From Dicaeum eximium (Eukaryota; Chordata; Aves; Passeriformes; Dicaeidae): 64,000 nucleotides of DNA. Both the position numbers and the translations under genes were made by a program. Under the pieces are notes generated by a model. That model did not search any database. It saw only the letters and a list, made by a program, of their open reading frames with translations, and was not told the origin of the DNA. Below are positions 47,421 through 60,936 of this stretch, piece after piece. The DNA lies in NCBI GenBank assembly GCA_013396995.1, contig VWZP01007503.1, positions 283,486 to 347,485 on the forward strand, read 5' to 3'. The first letter of the stretch is position 1. Each line of letters begins with the position of its first letter.

Positions 47421-49083
47421 TTCCAGAATCAAGGGAAATGCTGATTTTCCTCTCATTGAGAAGAACGAAGAAGCTTAGCAGCTTTGAACTCCAGTTCTAT
47501 TTGAGCACTGGCTGTAACTATAATAAATTGCTGGCTTTATTTAAGAAGATTCTGAAACATCAAATACCAAGCAGGATTTTCCCAAATGGGAAAATTTGTT
47601 TGCTCCTCTCTCGGAGAATATGGAACTGTGCCAGTCCTTAAATTGTGTAATACAACTTGGGTGGGGAGGAGAGGAGAGGGGGCAAGAAAGCAGAAGTTGT
47701 AAGCCTACGATGTGGAAGGTGGTTATAGACTACATCAGTTCCACAGACCTTAGAGCAGCCTCTGTTCTCTTTGTCCTGCTTTGTTTTACACAAGGATCAT
47801 TCTTTCCAGTGAGCATTAGGACCCATTGCCTTTTGTTTTGTATTTGTGATTAATTTTGCCTGTTTTGATGGTCATGCTGATCTAGTGGAACCGTCGGGTG
47901 ATTCAGCTTCAAAACGCTGAAACTTTAGGCTGAAAACTTTGGATAGAAGTGCCAGGATTGGGCCAACCTGGGTTCTGTGGAGTGGCAGGAAAGTAATTCT
48001 GGATTTCTAGAGCTGATGAGATATTTATTCTCAAGCTTTATGCAGGTAGCTCCTCCTCTTGCTGCAGAAAGTATTTTCAACAAGTTGTCTTGTTTAGGCC
48101 AAGGGATCTTAATTTTGAACTTTCTTCTGTGAGCAGTTGCGTAGGTAGCAAACTTTCTAGCACAAGAGAGGACTTTTGTTTAAACAACACACACAATAAG
48201 TGTTACCAGGGCCAGATAAGTACAGATAAGCAGGCAGCTTGGTGGGATTAGGAGGGCAGCAGTAGATACCACAAACAGAGGCATATACACGATGAGCTAT
48301 TCTGATTAGCTCCTATAATCCTTAAACAGACTTCACTGAGCTGTGCCTGGCTGAATCATTTTCTCATGGGACACTGTGTTTTGATTTGTGTTGCTGACAC
48401 AGAAGAACCATCCATGCTACCTTTTGAGTAATTGTGAGCTGCCAAGGCTGAGAGTTCAAAGCCTGGAGCACACTGAATTGGGGAAAGGCAGCCAGGAGCT
48501 GGTGCTCTTGATGAACAGATGGTGACCCAGAAAGCTGTCTGCTCAGCAGTAAGTACTTAATGACATGCAGGTGTCCTTCATGTTTGGCGCACTGAAGTTT
48601 TCAAATTTACTGTGGGAAGTTTCTTTGAAGACCAAATGAGGCTTCCCACCTCTGTGGAGCCATTTGTGGCACAATTTGCTGCTTCCAAAATCTGTCTGTT
48701 TATGTTAAACAGATGTGCAGCAGGAATTAAGTATGAACTGTCCTACAGCAGGAATTAAGTATGGATCAACCAGAGACATCTTCATTCATGACAATTCAAA
48801 GCCTTAGCCTGAGGCCACCAGAGAGAAGAACCATTTAGAGGGTAACTCCTCACTAAAATGTTACTGATATCTGTTCTTCACAGTAACACAAGTTTGTTAT
48901 GCCAGGGCTGTGTGTTTGCTCTGTCTGTGTGGAATAGCACCATCCTATTAACTTCTGCCATGCCCTGAATAAACAGTGAGGTTTTTAAGAACTAGTGAAA
49001 CCTTTCCTAAGTGATCTCTTTCCATTTACAAGCCAGCTTTGAATAGGCAAAGCTACCTGGAGGTGGGGAGAGAGGAAGAGGTC
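47421..49083 (+). repeat. Second copy of the 1,663-bp tandem block
   Basis: It is co-linear with 45757-47419 over its whole length without any indel that I could see. Unique sequence resumes at 49084 (TGCGGGTCAGAGGCC). The left-hand context of copy 1 and the right-hand context of copy 2 are probably the true flanks of a single-copy region. Confidence 0.97.
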
Positions 49084-51369
49084 TGCGGGTCAGAGGCCTG
49101 GGGAAGATGAGGCAAGGTGTGAGGATATGAGGAGCATCACTGTTGGGTTTCTTGGACTCTTTCCTTTCCCCCTCAGCTGTGTTGCAGTGCTGTCCCTTCT
49201 GTCCTCAGCCTGTGAGTCTGTAGCATCACTTGTAGCTTTTCCATGTTAGCAGAGCTGTTTCTCATGAAGGACAAGGCACGGAGAGGTAGCAGCAATTGTG
49301 CATTGTGCCTTCAGTGCTGGCAGTACATCCCTCTGTAGTGAGATATGCCTCACCAGCTTTAACAGGCAATACCTGTGGTCTTAGCAAGCCTTTGTGTGTT
49401 TGGGGGGATTGAGTCCCCAGTAACAGGGGGTGAAGGTAAAAACACCACCTCAGTAGGAGGCATTCTGCAGGTGAAAAGAAGTGGTACCTGTGCCTACTTC
49501 TGTTTTTGATAGATGTGTTTTGATAGCTGTGGAAGAGAGATTTGGGAGCAATGGAGAATGCCAGCTTTACTTTCAGTTAATTTGTATACAAGTTGCCAAT
49601 TCTGTTTTTCTTTATTCAGAAAGCTTTGTGAATATACTGGCTCCCTCTTACTGTGATTCCCAGGCTGTATATTGTGTATTCACTAAAGTGAAGAGTGTTT
49701 CTGCTTGTGTGCCCTCCCTGAGGAATTTCCTCAGGTTAGTTCAGGCTAGGGCAGGGTATGAGCCACCATGGAGGGTAATACAGATTAACCAAAAGCTGAA
49801 GCTTCAGTATGAGGTCTGGGTCTGAGCTCACTGTCCAGCAGAGGTGCTAACATCATTCCCAGGATGCCTGGCTTGGCATCCAATTCACTGAATTAACCCT
49901 GAATAAAGTTTAATGATTCCTGCCTCTCGGGTGATACCTTTTCACTCAAATGCTAAAAAAAAAAAAGGAATTAAATTGTGGCAAAAGGACTGGAGGAATG
50001 AAAGAGAATCATGCCTGATTAGCTTTAGGAAGGAGGAAAAAGAATCTCACGGTTCAGAATGGTAATGGCTCTGCAAGGGGCAGCTATCTCCTGGACTTAC
50101 CACTTAATCTCTAGGTAGGCTCTCTTCTGAGTCGTACTTAATGGGTAAGCTTTGGGCTGGCCTTACTGAAAAGGAGAACTGCATTATTATTTCTCTGCTG
50201 GGATAAGGCTGGAAGGCAGTCTTAGGTAAGAATTTGCCTCTTACTGAGATCTGCCCTTTACAGCTTTTCTCCCATAACCAAGGGCCCTGCTGGCTTCTGC
50301 CTAATTTTTGGTATGCTTGAGATGAATTTTGACTGGTTATTCTGGGAAGTCATCAATTATATAAATATCCTAGTATAATCTATGACACTCTTATCTAATA
50401 CCTTTGCAAAAGACTCTGGGTTTAGGGAATCACTTGTCACAGCTTGTTGCCTTCCTTCTGTCCTGCTTATCTCTTTTTCAAATGGTGCAGACAAATTAAG
50501 CTCTTTGGAGCTGCTGCATTTCAGACTTTCCTTTCTGTCCTTCTCCCTTTCTTTCTGTCACTGGCATCAGCAAGCTCCCCCAGCTCTATAAGACAGCATG
50601 CAGCAGCACATGAAAATTTTCCTTCATCTGATGTTGGGATATGTGGTGTCCTTTGGCTGTGTTTTTAATTATTATTGTTTACTGTGCATCTGATTCAGAT
50701 GCTCTGAAAAGCAGGGGCTCTTTGCAGTTGTAGTGAGGTTGCAAGAAATGAGGATATTGGAGGAAGGCACCAGAAAATCCGTGCTATATCTGAGTGAATT
50801 AAGCAATTGCCTCTAGAGTGCTTTTCTCCCTAGTGCTAAAAATTGCTTTGGTATTTGATTGATATCCTGGATGAAGACAAATCAAGCTATGTTATGAGGA
50901 GGTGATGGGGAGGAAAGGCAGGTGTATGCACTGGGAGAAAAATACTTCTCTCTAAAGTAGAAGATTTGCTGAATGGAATTTAAGCACTAAAAACACAGCT
51001 TTGTTTCTTATTATATTTTTTCCTTCCCATGAGTGGCTCGTCCTTCAGACTTCCACTGAGATTTCTTTTCAGGCATTTCTCCCTTCTCCCCTCAAATTTC
51101 TATCCTTTTCCTGGTAATCCTTTCCTAAGAAATTCTGTCTTAGGAAGGAGCTGAGGAAACCACCCCTGCTCCCCAAACCAGCATCTTTCTTGGTAGAATC
51201 TGTAGTTTTTGCAAGTGAGCTATGTTCCCTCACACCTCCTGAGCTTTTCTTTTTCAAATCACATAACTTCCTGCATGAGGTAACCTTTTCTATCTCAGGC
51301 TGTCTGTCTCCCTTGCTTGCTCTGCCTCTGGCTTGCTCTCTGGGTCCCTTGCTCAGTGATGAATGAGTT

Positions 51370-51690
51370 TCATTCATCTTTCTTTTGGGGACTCTGTGAA
51401 AAGCTTTAGACTTTGCCTGCTCCCATTTTTTCGCTCAGCTATTCATTTCCATGGCGATGGAGAAAGGAGGGGGGTGACAGAGTGGGTGGCAGTGGGGCCA
51501 GAGGTCAAGAGTGGCCACTTTCTGAATTAAAGCTTTGAATTCCATTAAAGGTGACACGTTGTAACCTGGAGTAACTCTCCAAGAACTTGGCCGTCAAAGT
51601 CATCAAAGCAAAGAGAGAGGGAGGCAGGAGAAAGAGAGAGATCAGAGGAGGAGGAGGAAACCAAGAGCTTGGAGCCGCTGTCAGGATTAC
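51370..51690. promoter_or_regulatory. Candidate intronic enhancer with TCF/LEF-like and X-box-like motifs
   Basis: The region contains CCATGGCGATGG (a palindromic YY1/RFX-like core), a GAATTAAAGCTTTGAATTCC partly palindromic segment and GTCATCAAAGCAAAG, which carries an ATCAAAG TCF/LEF-type core. A purine-rich tail (51606-51662) follows. The mix of palindromes and retained CpG (TTCGCTC, GGCGATGG, CACGTTG, GGCCGTC) stands out from the surrounding intron. Confidence 0.3.
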
Positions 51691-54600
51691 ATCTGGTGAC
51701 TTAATATAGGGGTAGTTCATTTGTGTTGCCATACACTGTGCTTCAGTGAGGCTGTGCTCTGAAATCTGCATGTGGATGGGGTGTGTGAGCTGGGGAGAAT
51801 TCCCCTCATCCTTTGATCAACAGATGTAATCTTCTGATTAAGTAAACAACCCTTCTCCTCTGAGAAATGGGAGGGGGAAATAGAGTACAGATAAGAATCC
51901 CAGCTACTTTGGCGTTCCACTAGGTTATTTTTTTCATTTCTTTCAAAGAGGTTCCAGGAGGACTTGGCCCACAAAGATGAGGGATGTTTTCTTGGCATCA
52001 TACAAACAGCTTTTGAGTGAAAGTCTGTGTCCCAGAAGACAGCATGTGAAATAGCAAAGCGTATCAAGCTGTTTCCAAACATCCAAAATTTAGGTGTCTT
52101 AAACACATTAATTTAGGAAACTTGTCAATCCCTATCTTAAACAAAAAGCCAACATAAAACAAGAAGAGAACAAAACCAAAATAAAACCTGCAGAATTTTG
52201 ACATTTACAGGTTATACAGGGGAGGAATTGGAAGGAGGCACCAGGACCTCGTGCCGTGTGTGTCACATTCTGAATTCACATCCCCTCTTTGAATGGTCTC
52301 ATCATAGTGGCAATCAAGTCTGTGCTGAGATTCCCCTTTTTTTCACTTGTGTGACCTGATGAGGCAGTGGTTCAAAGCAGAATTTTCTGTTGGTTTCCAA
52401 GTGTGGGATCTTGCTTCTGATATTATTGAATCTCAGAACTTGTTATCCCTCCATCTCCAAGGTTTCCATTTCTTCTTACATGATGACCTGAACCTGATAT
52501 GAACTGGCAGGAAAGCTTGCTAATTGTGGAGTGGAAAAAAATCGACATGCTTGATTTCTTGAGTTTTCTGTAATAAATGAAAATATTTGGTGCTAAACTC
52601 CCTGAAGAACCTGCTTGGCAACCTTGCCCCCCAGCATTATGTTTCTCTGCTTGCTAAATCTGTCTAGATTCCAGACTGAGCAAAGCTGTTCTTGCCAGTC
52701 CTGAGTATGCTGCTGTCAAAAACTGTACTGTGTGATCAGCAACCAGAGTTTATAAAAGTCTCTCTGTGCTCTGAATCATACATGATATGAAGCCTTCAGT
52801 GTCCAGGTCATCTTGGGATGTCTGGAAAGACTCAGTTCCTTCTCATTCAGGGTACTTGACACTTCTTGGAAAGGTTTTTCTTGTAATTACGGCTTCTCTG
52901 CTTATTTTGCCACTCACTAGCATCCCTGAGCTTCCCTGTGGCCCTGTAATGAGCAGCTTAACCTGTTCAAGGTAGAGGAGGATTCTGAGGTTTTTATTTT
53001 GCTAGAAAAGTGTGGCTTTTATTGCTGGAGGCTCTTAGGGTTCTTTGCTAAAAGTCAACTGTGACAGGAACTTGCTGTTGTATTTTTTTTATTATTATGC
53101 ATTCCTTCTTATACAAAAATGAATTCTGGAATCTTGTAAAATAATAATCTTAATGATTCTTTTTCATTTTCCAAGTCTGTATTTTCATGGAGTTTTTTTT
53201 TTACTGACATGAGGTAAATAAGACAGTAGCAGCCAGTAATTGGTCTAGTAATGTAGCATATTGTTTTTTAATCTTAGGCATTTCTTCACTTGCCTAAAAA
53301 GCAATAATGAAGGACTTGTAGCAAAAGGAGCATGGGGTTTTTCAGACTCATTTGCACAAACCCTGCATCTTTGTAATAGAGTAAAACTAAGAATTGAGGC
53401 TGTATATAGTAACTACAGGAGGTAAAAAATGAGGTACTAGGAAAGTTATTAGAAAAGTGTGACATTCACGTGCATTTTTGGCTTGTTTGTTTTGGGGGCC
53501 AGGGAAGATAGGGAAGGAATAGTTTGATTTGCCAGAAATACTCCAAACTGACAAGCAAAGGCAGAATGGTGGATTAGATTACTGAATGAATGGGAGTCCT
53601 ATCAGTCAAAGATAACTCCAGAGATGTTAAAATTCCTCTCATGAGGGAGAGAATCAGCTGTAATATTCATTATTCCATGCTAAAGCAGAGACTGCTGAGA
53701 GAAAGAGCTCTAACTTTGGAGAAATGCTGCAGCTGATAAAGGCAGGGAAGGAAAGGATCAAAACTGCAGCAGCAACCACTGGTTCAGAGGTATGCAAACT
53801 CAGGCTGAGGGGACCCCAGAAATAGGACAAAGTGAATGGAGAATTAAGGCATAGGAGGCCTTTTTACATGAGAGGTAGAAGGAGGCAGAGCAGGGACTGA
53901 GAGTGTGGAGTTTCTTTGTTAATAAGGAAGATATTGGCCTACTTTAGCACACCCAGACTCTGTTTGGCAGCACATGAATGGGAGGGGGGCTGCTATCATG
54001 TTTGTAATCGTGGCATTTGATGGGAGGCCTCCCTGTGTCTGCAGGATGGTGAGTTGGATGTAGCAGTATCTCAGAGAAAGGGAGCTGGGAGCTGCCTCAG
54101 GAGCAGCTCTTGTACCAAGTGTACCGGCCGGTGAACCGGGGCTATTCTCTTTTTCCTCTTAAGAGCTTTGTCTCCTATTTTAATCTGCTTTTGTTGGTGA
54201 GATGCTTGTTTGGAGCAAATCTGCTCCAGCAGGATTTTCTGTTCTGATATTCCTCTATTCCACTCACCTGAAACAAACAAAAAACTAAGATAATCGAAAA
54301 GAAAGTCATAGAACTTTGATTTGCTGCAGAGACTGGATTTATCTATTCTGCTATCTTTGATCCTCCTTTTCCAGGTACACTTTCCTTCATTTGACAGTCT
54401 CATAGTTTCACCCTCAAGGGTGTTGCCTTTCTCAGTTCTTATTACATTTCTTTGTATTTTCATATCTGCTTGGAATACATTCCTCCCCTCTCTGCAGCAA
54501 ACCCATTTGTTAATGTTGGCTCTGCCTTGAAAAGCTAGTGCTAGGAGGAAGCTGACTTGGTTGTGTGTTATCTGAAGAGTGAAAGTACACTGCCTTGCAG

Positions 54601-57600
54601 AAGCTGTAGTAGGACTGATTGGGTAAAGCACAAGCAGTTTTCTTTCCTCTCAAGCTGTTTCGAGAATAAAAATGCAGGAATTCAGCATTTTTCAAGCTGT
54701 AATAATCATTTAGAGGTGTGTCTTGCTGAAGACCAGACATGGCAAAATATTAACTCACAGGACTTTTGCTTCCCTAGCTGGCTGGATGTTGACTGTAAAA
54801 CTTGTTAGCATGGATGAGGTGAAGAGAAGGGCATGCACCTTGTGTTAAAAGAGAAGGGGACAAGTGGTACTAATCTAGCTTTTTGTTTGTAGGAGCTACG
54901 AGTAGCAACATTGCCACTTCAGCTGCTGTCTCAGTCATGTGCATCCTGATAAAGTTTTGTGTCTGAAGGAACAATGTTCCTGCTCCTTCAAAGAGACCTG
55001 ATTGCTGTGGAAGACAGCCTGGAGCTGCAGGGAAATTGGTCCTCTGCTGGTGATTTTTACCAAGTAGCACTTTGGACTGCAATGCTTTCTAGGCATCCTG
55101 TTGTCTTCTTTGGTCATGGAGCCAGGAAACCAAAGTAGCCAGGGGCTAAATTTGGTGGGAAGCCACCTAAATTGTCTTTGCTTTGGAGGAAAGTCCAAAC
55201 CTTCAGTATGTGCAGAGGAATGGTTTGATGATTTGTGCAGTCTGGGTGGTGTGAAGAGGTCCTGATCACATGAACTGTTTAAATACAGCTTTCCTGATAC
55301 CTGTGAGGATGAATTGCTGCTAGGAAAACTGGTAGGAGTGCCTTGGCATGGTCTGCTGTCAACTGGCCCCTGAAAGGGCTTGAACTCCTGGGATGGTTTT
55401 GTTCCTTCCTGCCCCTAGTCTCCAGGCTTTTTCACTAAGAGCCCTGCTTTTTATTTCTGAGGTTATTTCTGGGTCAGTGAAGATGAAGATATAATCCTTG
55501 AGCCTTGTGAGGTAGTTACCTTAATCATCCAGCCTTCTTCTGGCAGATAGCTGCTTACAACAAGCCTATGCTGTGGCAGGGAGAGGTGGGGTGAGAGGAA
55601 ATAGGATGCCCTGGATCACAGATCTGGAAATAGATGCTGGAAATCCCACTCTTCTGACGTAGAACTCCCATGGTTAAATCCCCTGACAGCCTCTGGCTTA
55701 TGTAAATGTTTATATGAGGGGGAATCAAATTACTCCAATCTTCTAGCAGTTGAAAGTCTGACATCTACGGGTAATTGCTTTTCACTTAAATTCTATAAGG
55801 TTTAGTAGTAACAGTTATTAAATTCTATGTTTCTATCCTTTGAAATCTTACAGGGTGCTTTTTTAAAGTCTAACCCTTAGTAAGTTCCAGTATAATTAAG
55901 CTGTCATCATCTTGGCTTGAGAAGGCAGTCTTAGGAAGGATTTATTTTTCTCCATTTTCTTCGCTGAGTTTCAGGGCACACAAACAAGTTGCCTCCTCTC
56001 ACGTGCTCTCAGGTGAGCTACTACCTCAGTTCCAGTGTCCTCATCCCAGCTGGCTGGGCTGAGCTTCATATTCAGAGACTTTCTGTATCAACCTTCCTCC
56101 TCAATTCACAGCCTGCTTGTCCCTGTGTCTCCTGGCCCATCCCATTCCTGATTGTCATTTTCTTCCAAGTCCTCTCTTGTGCCATCTGTTTTAGGCCTTT
56201 GCCATCTGTGACACAGTCCTCTACCCTAAAAGGGTTCTGAGCCTTTTCCTGAGTGATAGAGTTGGGACTGATTTCTGTGCTCAGTGTATCTAACACACAA
56301 ATTTTGTGGCATCCCTGTCAGCTTTTGGAAACTGTTTTTCATAAGGTGTATATGCAATATCTGTGTGCTAGGACTTCACTCTCTACATTCAGGAATGAAT
56401 AAGGGTGGCAGGTCATGTGAAAATGCAGTGATAAAGTATATTTGCTTTTTATATGTATATTTAGAAGAATTAGTAGATGAGGGATACAGACAAATGTAAA
56501 TCCAAGTCCTCGTCCACTTCTCATGCGTTCGTTGTGACCGAATCATGACTTTTCTCTTTTTCTGGAAAACTGCAAACCGGGCAAATGTTGGCTCTGAAAA
56601 GATCAAGCAAATGATTTCTGCTCTTCTTTGGTTTGTGCTGTTGTAGTAGGAGGGCAGCTCAATGGGGTGAATCAGAAGCTGGCTATCTGCCCTGAGCTGT
56701 AAGGAAACGTGGTCCTGGGAGCAGAGCAGGGCAGGGATGGAAGGGGCACTGGCTCTATTCCATCCCCTCCAAGGGCAGCCTGTGGTTACAGCCACTCCTG
56801 GTCCGTGTGGTTTGAGCGTGTATTGCAGGGTGCTGTGCAGCAGAGCATCACAGTAACCAGCAGTGCTGCCCTGGGAATCGAGGAAGAGCATCAGACTAAT
56901 TTTCTCATCACTTTTGGCTGATGTGATTAGCAGTCAAGGCTAATTACCTGCAGGAATGCTCTCTCTTGCCTCCCTGAATCCATACATGAGAAAGCTGGTG
57001 TTATGATCCTTGGCAGTATAAGCTGCTCTTCCTCCTTTCTGTCATAGATGAAGATATAAATATTAATGAATTTAAAATCTTCTTTCCTCAACTTTTCTTC
57101 TTTCTGTGTTCTATGTTGTTTTGTTTCTCCTATTGCTAGAACAAGGAATGACTGGAATGTTCTCAGAAGCAATCTCATATGCATACATCCATTATGCAAA
57201 CAGATACAAGTTCTCTTTTCGTAGCAAAATGTAAAAGTAGAAAAGAGCCAGCAGGTCTCAGTATACCCTCTGTATCACAAACTATCCAGAAGGGAAAGAA
57301 CTAACATGGCAAGGCTGGATTTTGGTGTCTGAACCCTTGCCTCCTGTGCTGGCACACATCACTGAAACTTTGTTTTATTCAGCCTTATTGAGCTAAGTGT
57401 TGAGGAGTGGGATTGGGAGTCGTTAGGGCTGGTGATGTACAGGGGGAATGAAGAGTGCATGGCTGGGATCCCTAAGGGCTGCTCACTGAGTGGCAGCTCG
57501 GGTGCTGGAGATTGTGTGGCTCCAGTAATGCAAAAAGCTAATGAGGTAAGTTAGCTTCTGATGAGCCCTGTGAAGCCAGAGATTTCCAATATTCTAGCTG

Positions 57601-59051
57601 CTCAGGATGCAGCAGTATTTATCTGTATTTAAACTTCACTGCCATCTGAGAAATTATCAGCACTTGCTGAGCACTGGGCTGAGGTTTAAAGATACACATT
57701 TTGTGAATCTAGGTGTCTCACACACCAGTAAAGGGCAATTTCCCTTAGGACTGAATATGGAAGCACTTGGCTGATTAACCCTATGAGCACAGTAAGTTGG
57801 CAGAAAAAAAAAATGGAGTTTGTGAGATCCACACGTATGTTAAAGGCAGCAAGTTCACTTAATGTGGATTTTTACTTTCTAAGGCATGCAGCCTTACGGA
57901 CATGAACATGTGATCTTGCAGTTTTAAATGTGAGAAAATATCCAATGGGTCCATTGAATGTTTTGGGATTTGGTTTTTTTTGGCTTGATTTTTTTTTCGC
58001 CCTTAAGATTATTATTATTTTTATTTTTGTAGAAACTGAGGTGGGAAGGGACGACAAATGCATGAAATTTTCCAGTACTTTAGGCTTTGTTTGTAAATGA
58101 AACAGTTTTTGGCTCTGCTTTCTCTTGGCATGTGATGAACAATAACAAGTAGCATAATTTTCAGAAAGTTTTGACAGTGGAAGATTGTTCCTTGCCCTTC
58201 TGTCAGCATTACTCTTTCATTTTCCAAATTTCATCAGGAGTCATGGTGCTGTGAGGCTCAAGTTGAATGTAAGTCTTTCTGTTTCTGCTTGGACTGTGCT
58301 ACTTTACTCATAACTTATTGCAGTTGTAACTTGAACTCAATCCTCATAGTTTTTTTCTCTGATAGGGACTAAAAGTCAGTCTCAGGAAAGTTTAAATACG
58401 CTGTTTCTTTCAGGCAAGATATTTTGAAAACTACACTGGACTTTTTCTACCTTCTTGTTGGCAATAATTTCCAAATGCAATTTTATGGTATTATTATAAA
58501 GAGAACAAACTATTTTTTTCTCCCTTTCCGTATTGGCAACATCTAACTCAAAAGGAGGCTGCATGTTGCCAGAGTCCTCCCACTCCAGTCCTGTCCTGCA
58601 GGGACTCTGCATATTGCTTTGGAATGTGCCAAGACCTTTTGGGACACCCACACCCTGGGAGAGAAAAGAAGATCAGCCATTTGATAGTTTTCCTGCATTG
58701 ATTTTCTGACATTGCTATGAAAAGTATCAGGGTTATACTGTCACTATTATGTTTGTTGCCCTCTAAAGCCTTGCAAAATCTTTTTTCCCCCCCATGGTTG
58801 TTCAGGACAGGGCAGTAGTCACATGGAGGTTTTTTTGCATTCTGATATATCATCATCACCAAGCATTTTCCAATATAATACATGGATGGCTACTGTTGTG
58901 GGGAAAAAGGTCCATTAATCAGTTAATCAAAAATACAGTCAGTCATGAAGTACCCTTGTGTATGTACAGTAGTGCACCTAAAGATCAAGAACAGTCTTAA
59001 GTAAAGTTTGTCTTTGTAGCTTATGTTTTAAGCAGGAATGTGTTTGGGTTG

Positions 59052-59063
59052 GTTTTTTTTTTG

Positions 59064-59094
<31 letters not shown>

Positions 59095-59096
59095 TA
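59052..59096 (+). repeat. (TTTTG)n simple repeat
   Basis: A poly-T start is followed by about six TTTTG units and a T-run end. This low-complexity repeat may be the oligo-dA tail of a lost element on the other strand, but no such element is recognisable next to it. Confidence 0.93.
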
Positions 59097-60936
59097 AATG
59101 GTTGTGCTTTAGAATGTAAAGTAGGGAATGAAACCTGAATGTGACACATGGGGAATTTTATATACATTGCCTTGCACCTTGGATCGCTTGGCTGAAATAT
59201 TTGCGTTGTGATTTATCCCCTCAGTCTTAAACTGGAGTGATTATCTGCATCACTGGCCATAGTGACCATTGATAGTTCCAACACAATTGATAACTGGTAC
59301 TGTTTTGGAGTTGTTGCATGTTTAGGTGTCTCCCATTATTACAAGAATGATTTTATGGTTTGGCATGTTGTCCAGTCATTGGTTCAGGGTGAGTATAAAA
59401 CATTAATGGATCATTTTGCCTACTCATTTGAACAAGGATAGATAATTAAAAAAACAAACCACAAAGCAGTGAAAAATTGGGCTGGAGCTGTGAATTGTGT
59501 TCCTTAATGTCTTTCTGGTCCATAAAAGTCTGTTTTGGCATCTAGGTAGACTTTATATTTAAGAACTGATTTCTAGATAATGTGAACCTTATCACCTTTC
59601 TTTTTTACTATGTATATAATTCTTCTTATCTGCCACTCTTTCAGTACATTCTTAGCAATTTCATGTCTGAATGCTTTCATATTTATTAATGCAGACCTTT
59701 AATCAGTGTTAAGTTTTCTACTTTGCACAGTTTGTAAGCTGAAATCACTAGATTATCAAACTTTGACCTGTGGTGCCAACTTCTTTCTAGAGATCAAACA
59801 ATCTAAGCTTTGTTTTTTGTTTTCATTTCATGTGGCTGGGGTTGAAAATTTTTAAGTTAAACCCCAGCCATTGCTCTTGGCTTGCCAGTACAGGGAGGAA
59901 AAAAGAAGCAGGAAAAGGCCAAAGTTCAGTCTGATACTTTGGAAATGCAGCACAATGAAAAGGTGAAATGTTATGGTGGCAAACTTTAATTAGCTGTAAG
60001 ATAAGAGAAAAAAAATCATGACATTTATTTTTAGGAAGAAGCCTCCCACAGAGAACTCTGAATACCTTGCAGGGAGAAGCAGGCTAAAGGGGGCTGTTTA
60101 GAGTGCAGAGATTCTCATTAAGCAATGAAGCAAGAAAGTATCTTTAGAAACAGAAGTTTTTATTATTGTTGTTGCTATCACTATGAACGATACCACCCAT
60201 GAAGAAAAGTGGGTTTCTCCCACAGCCACTGGTGAGATAACAGAGTTAGAATCCTAAGAAAACTGGGGATATAAGCAGCTGCTTTTGCAGACTAGCTATT
60301 CCAAAGAGAGTATACTGCAATACATATATTTTTGGTGAAAGAGGGAAAATAAGTAAAATGATAAATTGAGATTGAAATGAGAGAATAAGGTAGAGTGAAA
60401 AGGGGAAAGAATGGTGGAAAAGCGAAGTTAGAAGAAACCAAATAAAGGATCACTTAAGAAGTGCAAGGGCAGACTCTGGAAATTAGTGTTAATGGAAAAG
60501 AGCTTTCTTTTTGCACTTCCTTTTTATCTGAAACGGTATGTTGCTAACTCTCAGCTTCTGGTATATTAGTCTGAATTAGCAGATGTCCTGATTCTCTGGA
60601 TGGGGTCCCATTTTGTACAGCATCAAGCTACAGGATGCAAAAGGCCCTGCTGTGTCTTTTACATGATCAGCAAGAATAATAGCTGAAGAAATACAGAAAT
60701 GGGATTTGTTGTCTCTATCTAGGTCATATGAGTATAATTAACCCGTTGCAGGCAGCTGTGTTCAAGTAAGTATTTACACATTTGTGTGCCTATATACCTG
60801 TATATGTGTGTGCATTTGGTTGGTTACACCAAAAAGTCAATAAGCCAGGGAACAGCCAGCAAATGATAGATGATGAAAAGCAGGAATGGACAAAAAGATT
60901 TGCTTTATATCATTGTGCTGCATCCAGTTTGCTCTT

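Larger units (their letters stand above)
49084..60936 (+). other. PTN: PTN intron 1, second part
   Basis: There is no exon that I can support. Simple-sequence content includes an A-run at about 49955-49968, purine-rich DNA at 51606-51662 and T/G tracts at 59052-59096. Candidate regulatory sequence at 51370-51690 is listed separately. The 186-codon minus-strand open frame at 54071-54631 has no recognised domain and is about as long as expected by chance in 64 kb. Confidence 0.6.

Noticed and set aside
45705..47853. Two identical pairs of open frames suggesting a duplicated small gene
   Set aside because: They are identical because the whole 1,663-bp block is repeated around a single N, probably an assembly artefact. 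The frames themselves have no domain.
54071..54631. 186-codon minus-strand open frame
   Set aside because: It shows no recognisable domain or homologue. One frame of this length is about what chance gives in 64 kb of six-frame sequence. An acceptor-like TTTGTTTCAG on the minus strand inside it is followed directly by a donor-like GTGAGT, which is not exon structure.
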